A stretch of DNA of 56,528 nucleotides from Pseudolabrys sp. (GTDB lineage: Bacteria > Pseudomonadota > Alphaproteobacteria > Rhizobiales > Xanthobacteraceae), in NCBI GenBank assembly GCA_019689975.1, contig JADGGK010000013.1, positions 1 through 56,528 of the forward strand, given 5' to 3'. Within the stretch, counting starts at the first letter, position 1. Every line of letters starts with the position of its first letter. Below the pieces are notes generated by a model. The model did no database searches, was not told the DNA's origin, and worked only from the letters and a program-made list of their open reading frames with translations. The position numbers and the translations under genes are program-made. Positions 21,463-30,559 of this stretch are shown piece after piece.

Positions 21463-22446
21463 TCAAACCCGCTCGATGATCCGTTCGCCGAACAGCCCTT
21501 GCGGGCGGAACAGCAGGAAGACCAGCGCGATGACGTAAGCAAGCCAGCTCTCGATGCCGCTGCCGAGCAGCGGCCCCCAGTACAATTCGCCGATCTTCTC
21601 GCTGAGTCCGATGATCAGGCCGCCGACAATGGCGCCCGGAATTGAGGTAAGGCCGCCGAGGATCAAGACCGGCAGCGCCTTGAGGGCGATGATCTCGAGC
21701 GCGAAGGAGACGTCCGAGCGCGCCCCCCACATGATGCCCGTGGCGAGCGCGACGATACCCGCGGCGAACCACACGATCACCCAGATCGTCTCGAGCGAGA
21801 TGCCGACCGACAGCGCGGCGCGGTGGCTGTCGGCCACGGCGCGCAAGGCGCGGCCGATCCGCGTCTTCTGGAAGAATACGGCAAGCGCGGCGACGAGCAC
21901 CGAGGCGATGACCGCCGCGGTTATGTCGATCTTTTGCATCTGCACGACGCCGCCGAAGACGTGGACGTCGATGCGACCGCGCGGCAAATGCAGCTGATCG
22001 GCGATCATCACCTGAGGATCGCCGCCGAACACGTACTCGCCGAAACCGATGAGAAAGTAGGTCAAGCCGAAGGTCGCCATGAACAGGACGATATCCGGCT
22101 GATTGACGAGAGGCCGCAGCACCAGTCGCTCCACGCCGACGGCGAGCAGAAACATCACGACGACCGTGCCTGCCAGCGCGAGATAGGCGCCGATCGTGGG
22201 ATTCACGACGCCGAGCCGCGTCATCGCCTGGTAGAGGCCGACCAGGGTCAGCGCGGCGAACACCACCATGATGCCCTGGGCGAAGTTGAACACGCCGGAT
22301 GCCTTGAAGATCAGCACGAAGCCGAGCGCGATCAATGCATAGAGCACGCCAGAGACCAGACCTTCCCACAGGGTTTGCGCCAGAAGATCCGGCGCCGTTC
22401 CCATCTGCACGAACGGGTCGACGAAGATCTGGTAGAGCAGATGCAT
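21463..22446 (-). CDS. livH: Branched-chain-type ABC transporter permease (LivH)
   Basis: The 327-residue membrane protein has the LivH pattern: TLWEGLVSGVLYALIALGFVLIFKASGVFNFAQGIMVVFAA at the start and the ATPase-contact loop TRIGRALRAVADSHRAALSVGISLETIWVIVW in the middle. Eight or nine transmembrane segments are apparent. It pairs with LivM to form the channel. The ATG at 22446 lies nine bases after the livG stop. About 40 residues longer than some homologues because of a loop around GGDPQVMIADQLHLPRGRIDVHVFGG. Confidence 0.94.
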   Translation of the reverse strand: MHLLYQIFVDPFVQMGTAPDLLAQTLWEGLVSGVLYALIALGFVLIFKASGVFNFAQGIMVVFAALTLVGLYQAMTRLGVVNPTIGAYLALAGTVVVMFLLAVGVERLVLRPLVNQPDIVLFMATFGLTYFLIGFGEYVFGGDPQVMIADQLHLPRGRIDVHVFGGVVQMQKIDITAAVIASVLVAALAVFFQKTRIGRALRAVADSHRAALSVGISLETIWVIVWFAAGIVALATGIMWGARSDVSFALEIIALKALPVLILGGLTSIPGAIVGGLIIGLSEKIGELYWGPLLGSGIESWLAYVIALVFLLFRPQGLFGERIIERV

Positions 22447-22455
22447 GGCACGCGC

Positions 22456-23256
22456 TCAGTGGGCGACGCCCAGATAGGCGTCGATCACCGCCGGATCGCG
22501 CTTGATCTCATCGGGTGTCCCATCGGCGATCTTGATGCCGTAATCGAGCACGACGACGCGATCGGAAAGATCCATAACCACGCCCATATCGTGCTCGATG
22601 AGCGCAATCGTCGTGCCGTAATGATCATTGACGTCGAGAATGAACCGCGACATGTCCTCCTTCTCTTCGAGATTCATTCCCGCCATCGGCTCATCGAGCA
22701 GAAGCAGGTCCGGTTCCATCGCCAGCGCGCGGCCGAGCTCGACGCGCTTCTGCAGACCGTAGGGCAGACGGCCGACCGGCGTACGCCGGATGTCCTGGAT
22801 CCTCAGGAAGTCGATGATCTCCTCCACGCGCACGCGATGCGCGACCTCCTCGCGCAGGGCAGGACCGAAACGCAGCAGCTGCCAGAAGATATTCGTGTGC
22901 ATTTTCAGCGAGCGGCCGGCCATGATGTTGTCGAGAACGGTCATGCCGCGGAACAGGGCGACATTCTGGAACGTGCGCGCGATGCCGCCGCGGGCCGCCT
23001 CATAGGGCTGCATATGCGGCCGCGTCTTGCCCTTGAACGTGATGCGGCCCTGCTGCGGATGGTAGAAGCCGTTGATGACGTTGAGCATCGAGGTCTTGCC
23101 GGCCCCGTTGGGACCGATGATGGCGCGGATTTCACCCTTGCGGATGTCGAAGGATACGCCGCTGATCGCTTTCACGCCGCCGAACGAAAGCGAGACGTTC
23201 TCCACCGAAAGCAAAACGTCGCCGACCGCGATCTCGGGGCCGCCCGGAGCCCTCAT
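22456..23256 (-). CDS. livG: Branched-chain-type ABC transporter ATP-binding protein (LivG)
   Basis: The 266-residue ATPase has Walker A GPNGAGKT at 48-55, a Q-loop region ARTFQNVALFRGMTVLDNIMAG, a signature-like LPYGLQKR, Walker B LLLLDEPMAGMN and the switch His in LIEHDMGVVMDLSDRVVVLDYG. The signature departs from LSGGQ, as is usual in LivG proteins of this cluster type. Its ATG overlaps the stop of the upstream acyl-CoA synthetase in an ATGA, indicating translational coupling of ligase and transporter. Confidence 0.94.
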   Translation of the reverse strand: MRAPGGPEIAVGDVLLSVENVSLSFGGVKAISGVSFDIRKGEIRAIIGPNGAGKTSMLNVINGFYHPQQGRITFKGKTRPHMQPYEAARGGIARTFQNVALFRGMTVLDNIMAGRSLKMHTNIFWQLLRFGPALREEVAHRVRVEEIIDFLRIQDIRRTPVGRLPYGLQKRVELGRALAMEPDLLLLDEPMAGMNLEEKEDMSRFILDVNDHYGTTIALIEHDMGVVMDLSDRVVVLDYGIKIADGTPDEIKRDPAVIDAYLGVAH

Positions 23257-25229
23257 GCCGCCTTCTCCATGGCGGCGCGAACAGGTTCTGGTTTCATGTC
23301 ACGGATCTTGACGCGCGCCCTGATCACGCCCTTGCGGCCGTCCTCGAAGGTGACTTCCGTTGCGACATCGGCCTCGCTCGAGCCGTCATAGAGCGCCGCG
23401 ATCAGCGGCGCGTAGCGCTCGGCAATGAAGCGGCGACGGACCTTCTGCGTCCGCGTAAGTTCGCCATCGTCGGCATCGAGCTCCTTGTGGAGAATCAGGA
23501 AGCGCCTGATCTGCGCACCGGCCATCACCTTGTCGTCGGCAAGCGCACGGTTCACTTCGGCGACATGCCGTTCGATCATGTCGTACACCCGCGGATGCCC
23601 GGCCAGTTCCTGATAGGAAGCGTAGGTCACGTTGTTGCGTTCAGCCCAGCTGCTGACGGCCGTGAGATCGATGTTGATCATCACCGCGACGAAGTCACGC
23701 TTGTCGCCATAGGCCACCGCCTCACGGATATTGGGATAGAATTTGAGCTTGTTCTCGATGTATTTCGGGGCAAACAGCGTGCCGTCGTTGAGGCGGCCGA
23801 CATCTCGCGCGCGGTCGATGATCTTCAGATGTCCGGTCTTTTCGTCGAAGAAGCCCGCATCGCCGCTCTTGATATAACCGTCCGGCGTCATGACCTCCGC
23901 CGTCCGGGCCTCGTCCTTGAAGTAACCGACGAACATGCCGGGAGACCTGAACTGGATTTCGCCGTTCTCGGCAATTCGAATATCGACGTTCGGGAAAGGC
24001 GGTCCTACGGTATCGGGATAGATTTGTCCGTCCGGCTGCGCCGTGACGCAAATGAAAGCCTCGGTCTGACCGTAGAGCTGCTTCAGATTGACGCCGATCG
24101 AACGATAGAACGTAAACAGTTCGGGCCCGATCGCTTCGCCCGCGGTATAGGCAACGCGCACCCTCGAGAAGCCGAGTACATTCTTGAGCGGTCCGTACAC
24201 CAGCAGGTTGCCGATCCCATAGAGGATGCGCCCGACCAGGGAGACGCGCTCTCGGTTCAGGATGCGCTCGCCGTATTTCCGCGCGACGCCTATGAAATAG
24301 TGGAACAATTTCTGCTTGAGCAGACCCGCGTCTTCCATGCGGATCATCACCCGCGTGAGCAGCAGCTCGAGCGTGCGTGGCGGGGCAAAATAGTAGGTCG
24401 GGCCGATCTCGCGCAGGTCAGCCATCGCGGTCTCGGAACTTTCCGGACACGCGGTGCAAAAGCCCGCGACCAATCCCTGGCAATAGTTCAGATAGTGGTC
24501 GCCGACCCAGGCTAGCGGCAGATAAGCGAGCGCAACATCGTTTTCGCTCAGGCGGTCGAAGGCGACGGAGTCGGACGCCGCCTTGATGGCGCGTTCGCCG
24601 GTGACCACCACGCCTTTCGACTGGCCGGTGGTGCCGGAGGTATAGAGGATGATCGAGGGATCCGAACCCTTGCCTGCGGCGATTTCGTTGTCGAGCCAGG
24701 CCGCGAGCGCCGGATCGCCGGCGAGCGCCTGCGCCCCGTCCTCGATCACCCGGTCAATGGCGCGCAGACGGCTGTGATCGTAGTCGCGCAGGCCGCGCGG
24801 CTCGTCGTAGATCAGCATCTCGACCCTGGGCAGGCGGGCGATCACCGAGAGGATCTTGTCGACCTGCTCCTGGTCTTCCACCGCGGCGAAGCGCGCTTCG
24901 GCATGGTCGAGCACGAATGCGAGTTCCTCCGCCACGGCATCGGCATAGACCGGCACCGGGATCGCGCCGAGCATCTGGGCCGCCATGACCGACCAATAGA
25001 GCTTGGGTCGGTTGCCGCCCACCACGGCCACGGTCTCCCCGCGTTTGACGCCAAGCCGGTTGAGACCGACCGCGTAGGCGCGCACGATCGCCAGCGTCTC
25101 GGCCCAGGTCCAGGTCTGCCAGATGCCGAGATCCTTGTGCCGCATGGCCGGCCGCGTTGCGAACAATTCGGCGTTGCGAACCAGCAGTTTGGGAAATGTA
25201 TCCGCCTTCGCGGCGGCGTTCAGCGCCAC
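23253..25229 (-). CDS. Long-chain/aryl acyl-CoA synthetase (AMP-forming, FadD15-like)
   Basis: The 658-residue protein is a class I adenylate-forming enzyme that makes acyl-CoA from a carboxylic acid, ATP and CoA. The P-loop is SIILYTSGTTGQSKGVV, the adenine motif LYGQTEAFICV, and the hinge/Asp region DGYIKSGDAGFFDEKTGHLKIIDRARD. It is similar in size to bacterial FadD15-type synthetases. The start is taken as the GTG at 25229, preceded by gggagga at 25239-25245; the extra 122 upstream codons are Arg-rich and unlike the family. It is first in the liv operon, so it probably activates the transported acid. Confidence 0.88.
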   Translation of the reverse strand: MALNAAAKADTFPKLLVRNAELFATRPAMRHKDLGIWQTWTWAETLAIVRAYAVGLNRLGVKRGETVAVVGGNRPKLYWSVMAAQMLGAIPVPVYADAVAEELAFVLDHAEARFAAVEDQEQVDKILSVIARLPRVEMLIYDEPRGLRDYDHSRLRAIDRVIEDGAQALAGDPALAAWLDNEIAAGKGSDPSIILYTSGTTGQSKGVVVTGERAIKAASDSVAFDRLSENDVALAYLPLAWVGDHYLNYCQGLVAGFCTACPESSETAMADLREIGPTYYFAPPRTLELLLTRVMIRMEDAGLLKQKLFHYFIGVARKYGERILNRERVSLVGRILYGIGNLLVYGPLKNVLGFSRVRVAYTAGEAIGPELFTFYRSIGVNLKQLYGQTEAFICVTAQPDGQIYPDTVGPPFPNVDIRIAENGEIQFRSPGMFVGYFKDEARTAEVMTPDGYIKSGDAGFFDEKTGHLKIIDRARDVGRLNDGTLFAPKYIENKLKFYPNIREAVAYGDKRDFVAVMINIDLTAVSSWAERNNVTYASYQELAGHPRVYDMIERHVAEVNRALADDKVMAGAQIRRFLILHKELDADDGELTRTQKVRRRFIAERYAPLIAALYDGSSEADVATEVTFEDGRKGVIRARVKIRDMKPEPVRAAMEKAA

Positions 25230-25595
25230 AGATCTTATCCTCCCATTGGGCCGCGCTTGGCCAAGCGCGGGCCGCACCCCTCGCCGCCTTGAGCAGACGG
25301 ACTTGTTTGTCTCGATATGAAAACAGCGCCGGGAAAGGGTCAAGCCTTTCCGGGTGCGGAAATTCACCGCGGACGCCCAACCCGGCAGGTTGCGGTGAGA
25401 GTGGCCCGAAATCGCGAGCGCGGCGCGGCGGTCCGGAAAGGTTCCGGCATTGCACGCCCGGGGCACGGCACCCGCGCAAAGCGGGGCGCGGCAATCCGCA
25501 ATTGCAGGATCAACGCCACGCTTGCTTCGTCGCCGCTTCGCGTGCGCTCCGCGCCACGACGGCGCCGGTCCAATTCGGTCGGACTCCGTTCTCAC
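25230..25595. other. Intergenic region with possible degenerate repeat
   Basis: These 366 bases lie between the oxidoreductase stop and the CoA-synthetase start. No credible gene is present; the open frames are Arg-rich extensions. Bases 25449-25503 (cattgcac to gcaatccg around a gcgcaaagcgg centre) look like a degraded copy of the interspersed palindrome at 1-42. A promoter for the liv operon may lie here but was not recognised. Confidence 0.45.
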
Positions 25596-28500
25596 TCACT
25601 CGGCCGCCTTGAGAAATGGCCGGGGCGCGGCGCGGAACTGGGTCCACAGCGCGGCCTCCTCGGCCTTGGCCGCGGCGAGGTGGCGCCGCTTGACCGGGCC
25701 GAATCCGCGGATCTTTTCCGGCAGCGAGGCGAGCGCGACCGCAACCGGATGATTGTCCGGATTGAGCTCGGCCGCGATGGCAGCCAAGCATGCTTCGTAA
25801 TCCGCGATGAGGCGCCGCTCGAGCCGGCGCTCGGCGGTATAGCCGAAGGGGTCGAACGGCGTGCCGCGCAGGAAACGCATTCCGGCGAGCAGGCGGAACA
25901 GCGGCAAAATCCAAGGGCCGAAACGCATCTTCTTCGGCTCGCCGGTTACCGGATCGCGGCGCGCGAGAAGCGGCGGCGACAAATGAAACTCCAGACGCAG
26001 GTTGCCGTCGAAAGATGCTTTCACGCGTTCGACAAAATTCGTTTCGGTATAGAGCCGCGCCACCTCGTACTCGTCTTTGTAGGCCATCAGCTTGAACAGG
26101 TAGCGCGCCACCGCCTCGGCAAGCTCGCAGCGGCCGGGCGCCTTCTCCGCCTCGACCGCGCGTATCCTCTCCACCACGGTCCGATAGCGCTCCGCGTAGC
26201 GTGCATTTTGATACGCGGCGAGGAAAGCGGCGCGTCGTTCCACCGTCTCCGCAAATGAATGCGACAATCTGAGCGCGTCATTCTCTTGCGCCGGCTGCGG
26301 CCGCACCAGCGCCTCGACCGCCGCACGGTCCACCGCCGCCCGCCGCCCGTAGCGGAAGGCGGCGATGTTCATCGTCACCGCTTCCCCGTTCATCTCGATG
26401 GCGCGCTCGATCGCCTCGGCCGAAAGCGGAAGCGCGCCGATCTGATAGGCATAGCCGAGCATGAACATGTTGGCGCCGATCGATTGACCGAGCAGGGCCG
26501 TGGCGAGCCGTCCGGCGTCGATGAAGTGGCTGCGTTCGCTGCCGGCGGCCGCGGCAATCGTGCGTTTGAGCCGTTCGCTCGGAAGCGAGAAATCGGCATT
26601 GCGGGTGAAGTCGCCGGGCATGAATTCCGCCGTATTCACGACGACCCGGGTATTGCCCGGCTTGATCGCGCTCAGCACTTTCCTGGTGCCCGCGACCACG
26701 ATATCGCCCCCCAGAACGAGATCGGCGCCGCCGGCGGCGACGCGGATGGCGTGGATGTCCTCGGCCCGGTTGGCGATGCGTACATGGCTGAAAACGGCCC
26801 CGCCCTTCTGCGCGAGGCCTGCCATGTCGATGACGCCGACGCCCTTGCCCTCCAGATGCGCGGCCATCGCCATGATGGCGCCGATCGTGACGACTCCGGT
26901 GCCGCCGATGCCGGTGATGATGATGCTGTAGGGATGATTGGCGAGCGGCAGGCGCGGGTCGGGAAGCGCGGGCCAGTCCTTCGGCTCCTCGATGCGTTCG
27001 CTCCGCTTCAGCTTCGCGCCATGCACCGTCACGAAAGAGGGACAGAAGCCCTTGAGGCAGGAATAGTCCTTGTTGCAACTCGACTGATCGATGGTGCGCT
27101 TGCGACCCCACTCGGTCTCGAGCGGCTGTATCGAAACGCAGTTCGATTTAAGGCCGCAGTCACCGCAGCCTTCGCAGACAAGGTCGTTGATGACGACGCG
27201 CTTGTCAGGATCCGGATAGGTCCCGCGCTTGCGGCGCCGCCGCTTTTCGGCGGCACAGGTCTGATCGTAGATGAGAACGGTCACGCCCGGCACGGCCGCG
27301 AGCTCACGTTGCACCGCGTCGAGCTCGTCGCGATGATGGATCGTCAATCCTTTGGGCCACGCGGTCGTTTTCGGATACTTCCACGGCTCGTCGGTGACGA
27401 CGACCACGCGCTTGACCCCTTCCGCCGCAACCTGCGCCGCGATCTGCGGCACGCTGAGGCCGCCGTCGTTGGGCTGGCCGCCCGTCATCGCGACCGCATC
27501 GTTGAACAGTATCTTGTAGGTGATGTTGACGCCGGCGGCGACCGCGGCACGGATGGCGAGATAACCTGAATGGTTGTAGGTGCCGTCTCCCAGGTTCTGG
27601 AAGACATGGGCGCGTTTGGAGAACGGCGCCTCGCCGATCCAGTTCGCACCCTCGCCGCCCATCTGGGTATAGCCCAGCGTCCTGCGGTCCATCCACTGCG
27701 CCATGTAGTGGCAGCCGATGCCGGCATAGGCACGACTGCCCTCCGGAACGCGCGTCGACGTGTTGTGGGGGCAACCGGAGCAGAAATAGGGGATGCGCTG
27801 GGCGATGTCGGGCGTCTCCGCCAGCGCCTTCTGAGCCTGCTTGAGCCGCGCCACATTCGCCGCGAGATCCTCGTTGCATCCGTAGCGCAGCAACCGCTCG
27901 CCGATGCAGATGGCGATGTCATTCGGGTCGAGCGCGCCCTTCACGGGAAACAGCCAATTGCCATGCTCGTCCTTCTTGCCGATGCAGACCGGCTGATTGG
28001 CCGTGCCGTAGAGTTCTTCGCGCACCTGCACTTCGATCAGCGACCGCTTCTCTTCGACCACGATGATGAGGTCGAGGCCGCGGGCGAATTCGGCCAGTTC
28101 CTGCCTTGCCAGCGGCCAAGGGCATGCGATCTTGAACAACCTGAGCCCAAATTCGTTGCACCGAACCTCGTCGAGGCCGAGCTCGTCGAGCGCCTGCCGC
28201 ACGTCAAGATAGGCCTTGCCGGTGGTCGCAATCCCGATCTTCGGCGTCCGGCCGCCGGACGTGACGATCCGGTTGAGCTTGTTGGCACGCACGAAGGCAA
28301 GCATGGCGTCGCGCTTGTAATCGTGCAGGCGCGCCTCCTGGTCGAGAAAGGAGTCGACGAGGCGGATATTGAGCCCGCCCTCTGGCATCCGGAAGTCAGC
28401 CGGCGTCACGATCTCGATGCGCTCGAGCCGGCCATCCACGACGCCCGTGGATTCCACCGTCTCATGCATGCATTTGAGCGCGGTCCAGGCACCGGTGAAA

Positions 28501-29072
28501 CGCGACATGGCCCAGCCATACTGCGCATAGTCGATGATCTCCTGCACCCCGGCCGGGTTCAGGATCGGCATCATCACGTCGATGAAATGGAATTCCGATT
28601 GATGCGCGGTCGTGGAGGATTCGGCCGTGTGGTCGTCGCCCATCAGTGCGATGACACCGCCATATTTCGACGTGCCTGCGAGATTGGCGTGGCGGAAGAC
28701 GTCGCCGGTGCGATCGACGCCGGGACCCTTGCCGTACCACATGCCGAACACGCCGTCGAACCTGCCTTCGCCGCGCAGCTCCGCCTGCTGCGTACCCCAC
28801 AGCGCGGTGGCGGCGAGGTCCTCGTTCAGGCCTGGCTGGAACTTGATGTCGGCCGCGGCAAGGAACCGCTCCGCACGCAGGAATTGCTGATCGAGGCCGC
28901 CCAGCGGCGAGCCGCGATAGCCGGTGACATAGCCGGCGGTATTGAGACCGGCGCGCCGGTCGCGTTCCTTCTGCATGAGGCAGGCGCGGATCAGCGCCTG
29001 ATAGCCGGTGACCAGCACGTGCTCCTGTGCGAGGTCGTATTTGTCGTCGAGACTGACGAGGCGGAGTGTCAT
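25596..29072 (-). CDS. Indolepyruvate ferredoxin oxidoreductase family protein (fused alpha/gamma)
   Basis: The 1158-residue protein oxidatively decarboxylates an aryl- or branched 2-oxo acid to an acyl-CoA, probably with ferredoxin as acceptor. The N-terminal half holds the pyrimidine and TPP-binding domains (GDGTYNHSGYLAIRAAVAAGVNITYK). A cysteine-rich segment (CEGCGDCGLKSNC, then SSCNKDYSCLKGFC) would bind Fe-S clusters. The C-terminal part contains the gamma-type domain (IIITGIGGTGVVTIGAIMAMAA, DMAGLAQKGGAVFSHVRI). The ATG at 29072 gives the usual length of this fused family; upstream codons do not fit. Product acyl-CoA chemistry matches the CoA ligases downstream. The substrate is inferred, not shown. 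Confidence 0.9.
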   Translation of the reverse strand: MTLRLVSLDDKYDLAQEHVLVTGYQALIRACLMQKERDRRAGLNTAGYVTGYRGSPLGGLDQQFLRAERFLAAADIKFQPGLNEDLAATALWGTQQAELRGEGRFDGVFGMWYGKGPGVDRTGDVFRHANLAGTSKYGGVIALMGDDHTAESSTTAHQSEFHFIDVMMPILNPAGVQEIIDYAQYGWAMSRFTGAWTALKCMHETVESTGVVDGRLERIEIVTPADFRMPEGGLNIRLVDSFLDQEARLHDYKRDAMLAFVRANKLNRIVTSGGRTPKIGIATTGKAYLDVRQALDELGLDEVRCNEFGLRLFKIACPWPLARQELAEFARGLDLIIVVEEKRSLIEVQVREELYGTANQPVCIGKKDEHGNWLFPVKGALDPNDIAICIGERLLRYGCNEDLAANVARLKQAQKALAETPDIAQRIPYFCSGCPHNTSTRVPEGSRAYAGIGCHYMAQWMDRRTLGYTQMGGEGANWIGEAPFSKRAHVFQNLGDGTYNHSGYLAIRAAVAAGVNITYKILFNDAVAMTGGQPNDGGLSVPQIAAQVAAEGVKRVVVVTDEPWKYPKTTAWPKGLTIHHRDELDAVQRELAAVPGVTVLIYDQTCAAEKRRRRKRGTYPDPDKRVVINDLVCEGCGDCGLKSNCVSIQPLETEWGRKRTIDQSSCNKDYSCLKGFCPSFVTVHGAKLKRSERIEEPKDWPALPDPRLPLANHPYSIIITGIGGTGVVTIGAIMAMAAHLEGKGVGVIDMAGLAQKGGAVFSHVRIANRAEDIHAIRVAAGGADLVLGGDIVVAGTRKVLSAIKPGNTRVVVNTAEFMPGDFTRNADFSLPSERLKRTIAAAAGSERSHFIDAGRLATALLGQSIGANMFMLGYAYQIGALPLSAEAIERAIEMNGEAVTMNIAAFRYGRRAAVDRAAVEALVRPQPAQENDALRLSHSFAETVERRAAFLAAYQNARYAERYRTVVERIRAVEAEKAPGRCELAEAVARYLFKLMAYKDEYEVARLYTETNFVERVKASFDGNLRLEFHLSPPLLARRDPVTGEPKKMRFGPWILPLFRLLAGMRFLRGTPFDPFGYTAERRLERRLIADYEACLAAIAAELNPDNHPVAVALASLPEKIRGFGPVKRRHLAAAKAEEAALWTQFRAAPRPFLKAAE

Positions 29073-29424
29073 GCAAAGCCCCGCGGGTGAAAGCCGGCGG
29101 CAGACCGTTCTTATATAGGACAGCGCGCAGGCCGCCGGAAGCGAATTGAGGGCGCGAATCCGCTGCCGCGCTTTTCGTTCCCGACAGAAGGACAAGCCGA
29201 CAGGAAATTTCCTTCGACCACCCGACGGCGCATTTTGGCGCATCGCAGCAAATGGTCATGGGCGTGACGGGCGGAGGGCCGCGCCGCGACACCCGCGAAT
29301 CACCGTCGCGGGGGACGCGGATGCGAGCGCCGGCGGCAGGTCGCGTGCGCGCCTGCCTGCCGTCCGGATCGCGGCCCAACCTCGCACGCCGTCAATCGCG
29401 GGGATAGCGCATGCGCGGTGATGC
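29073..29424. other. Intergenic region upstream of the oxidoreductase
   Basis: This 352-base gap lies between the oxidoreductase start and the stop of the TRAP binding-protein gene. It contains no convincing gene. On the minus strand the sequence tgtcctatataagaac, about 40 bases before the oxidoreductase ATG, may provide a -10 element, but no good -35 is visible. Nothing else was recognised. Confidence 0.4.
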
Positions 29425-30351
29425 TCAGATTCGCGGCACGAGCTTGAACATCTCCTCGCCGTAAAGCCGGCGCGCTTCGACGAGCAACGGCTGCACGGCG
29501 GCGACGAAGGCGGCGCGCTCGCCCGGCGTCAGCGCGAGGATGTCACAGCCGGCGTCTTCCATGATCCTGCGCGCGGACTCGTGCTCCTCGATCGCAAGCC
29601 TGCGCTGGAACGAGACCGAGTCTGCAACCGCCGCCTGCATCGCGCGCTGCAGCTCCTTCGGCCACGCATCGAACGAAGGCCGATGCACGAAGACGGGGCG
29701 GGAAATGTAGAAATGCGAGCTCAACGTGTGGAACTTGTGAAACGCGTGCACTCCGTAGGTGACGGTATTGGCGAACGGGTTTTCCTGGGCGTCCAAGGTA
29801 CCCGCCTTGATCATGGCGATCGCCTCGGTCAGATCCATGGGCATCGCCGTCGCGCCGAGAAGTTCGAAGGTACGTCGATGAATTTCGCTCGGCAGTACGC
29901 GGATTTTCATCCCTCGCAGATCGGCCGGCAGGCGCACCGGACGCAGCCGATTGGAGAGATGGCGAAAGCCGTTTTCGAACCAGCCGAGGATGCGATAATT
30001 CGCGCGCGCCTCAATCCGTTGCGCAAGAAGCGCGCCGAGCGCGCCGTCCATCGCGGCGCGCGCCTGCGCATTGTTGGCGAACAGGAAAGGCAAGTCGACG
30101 AAGCCGAGTTCGGGTACGCGATCGGTGAGGTAGCTCGACGATTGGTAGCCGAGCGTCATCCTGCCGCTTTCGACCAGCGTGAGAATGTCCTCGGCCTTGT
30201 AGCCGTGATCCATCACGTTCCACACGATGTCGACGGCAATGTCTTTGCCGAACTCGGCGCGCAACCGGTCACCGACGAACTGCAGCGCCTTGGAAAAGCC
30301 CGTGGTGGGCGGACCGTATCCGCCCATGCGGATGGCGATGGGAAGCCTCAT
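29425..30351 (-). CDS. TRAP transporter substrate-binding protein, DctP family, without signal peptide
   Basis: The 308-residue protein has the DctP fold: GYGPPTTGFSKALQFVGDRL at the N-terminus, LPFLFANNAQARAAMDGALG, and the carboxylate-binding Arg region GMKIRVLPSEIHRRTFELLGATAMPMDLTEAIAMIKAGTLDAQENP. It starts directly at the mature-protein position (MRLPIAIRMGGYG). An in-frame stop 12 codons upstream excludes a hidden signal peptide, so it may be cytoplasmic or exported otherwise. dctQM lie 3.3 kb away on the same strand. Ligand unknown; probably an organic acid. Confidence 0.82.
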   Translation of the reverse strand: MRLPIAIRMGGYGPPTTGFSKALQFVGDRLRAEFGKDIAVDIVWNVMDHGYKAEDILTLVESGRMTLGYQSSSYLTDRVPELGFVDLPFLFANNAQARAAMDGALGALLAQRIEARANYRILGWFENGFRHLSNRLRPVRLPADLRGMKIRVLPSEIHRRTFELLGATAMPMDLTEAIAMIKAGTLDAQENPFANTVTYGVHAFHKFHTLSSHFYISRPVFVHRPSFDAWPKELQRAMQAAVADSVSFQRRLAIEEHESARRIMEDAGCDILALTPGERAAFVAAVQPLLVEARRLYGEEMFKLVPRI

Positions 30352-30559
30352 GCATGTCCGTATATCCGTGCGAGTGCCGTCGTGCTAGACTGGATATCGA
30401 TGACATCGGCGCGTCTTTGCCGGCACAGCGAAGCGCCGCGGATTCCATGCCGCTCACGCCTTGATGGCGTCGCGGCCGTCCCGGGCCTCTTGCCATGACG
30501 GCGTCGATTCGATCCGAGCGGAACTTGCCGTCGACTTTCGAGCGGGAGGAATATGGCTC

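Noticed and set aside
25230-25595. N-terminal extension of the acyl-CoA synthetase to 780 residues
   Set aside because: The extra 122 residues are Arg-rich and unrelated to the family, and a GTG with gggagga lies at the expected start.
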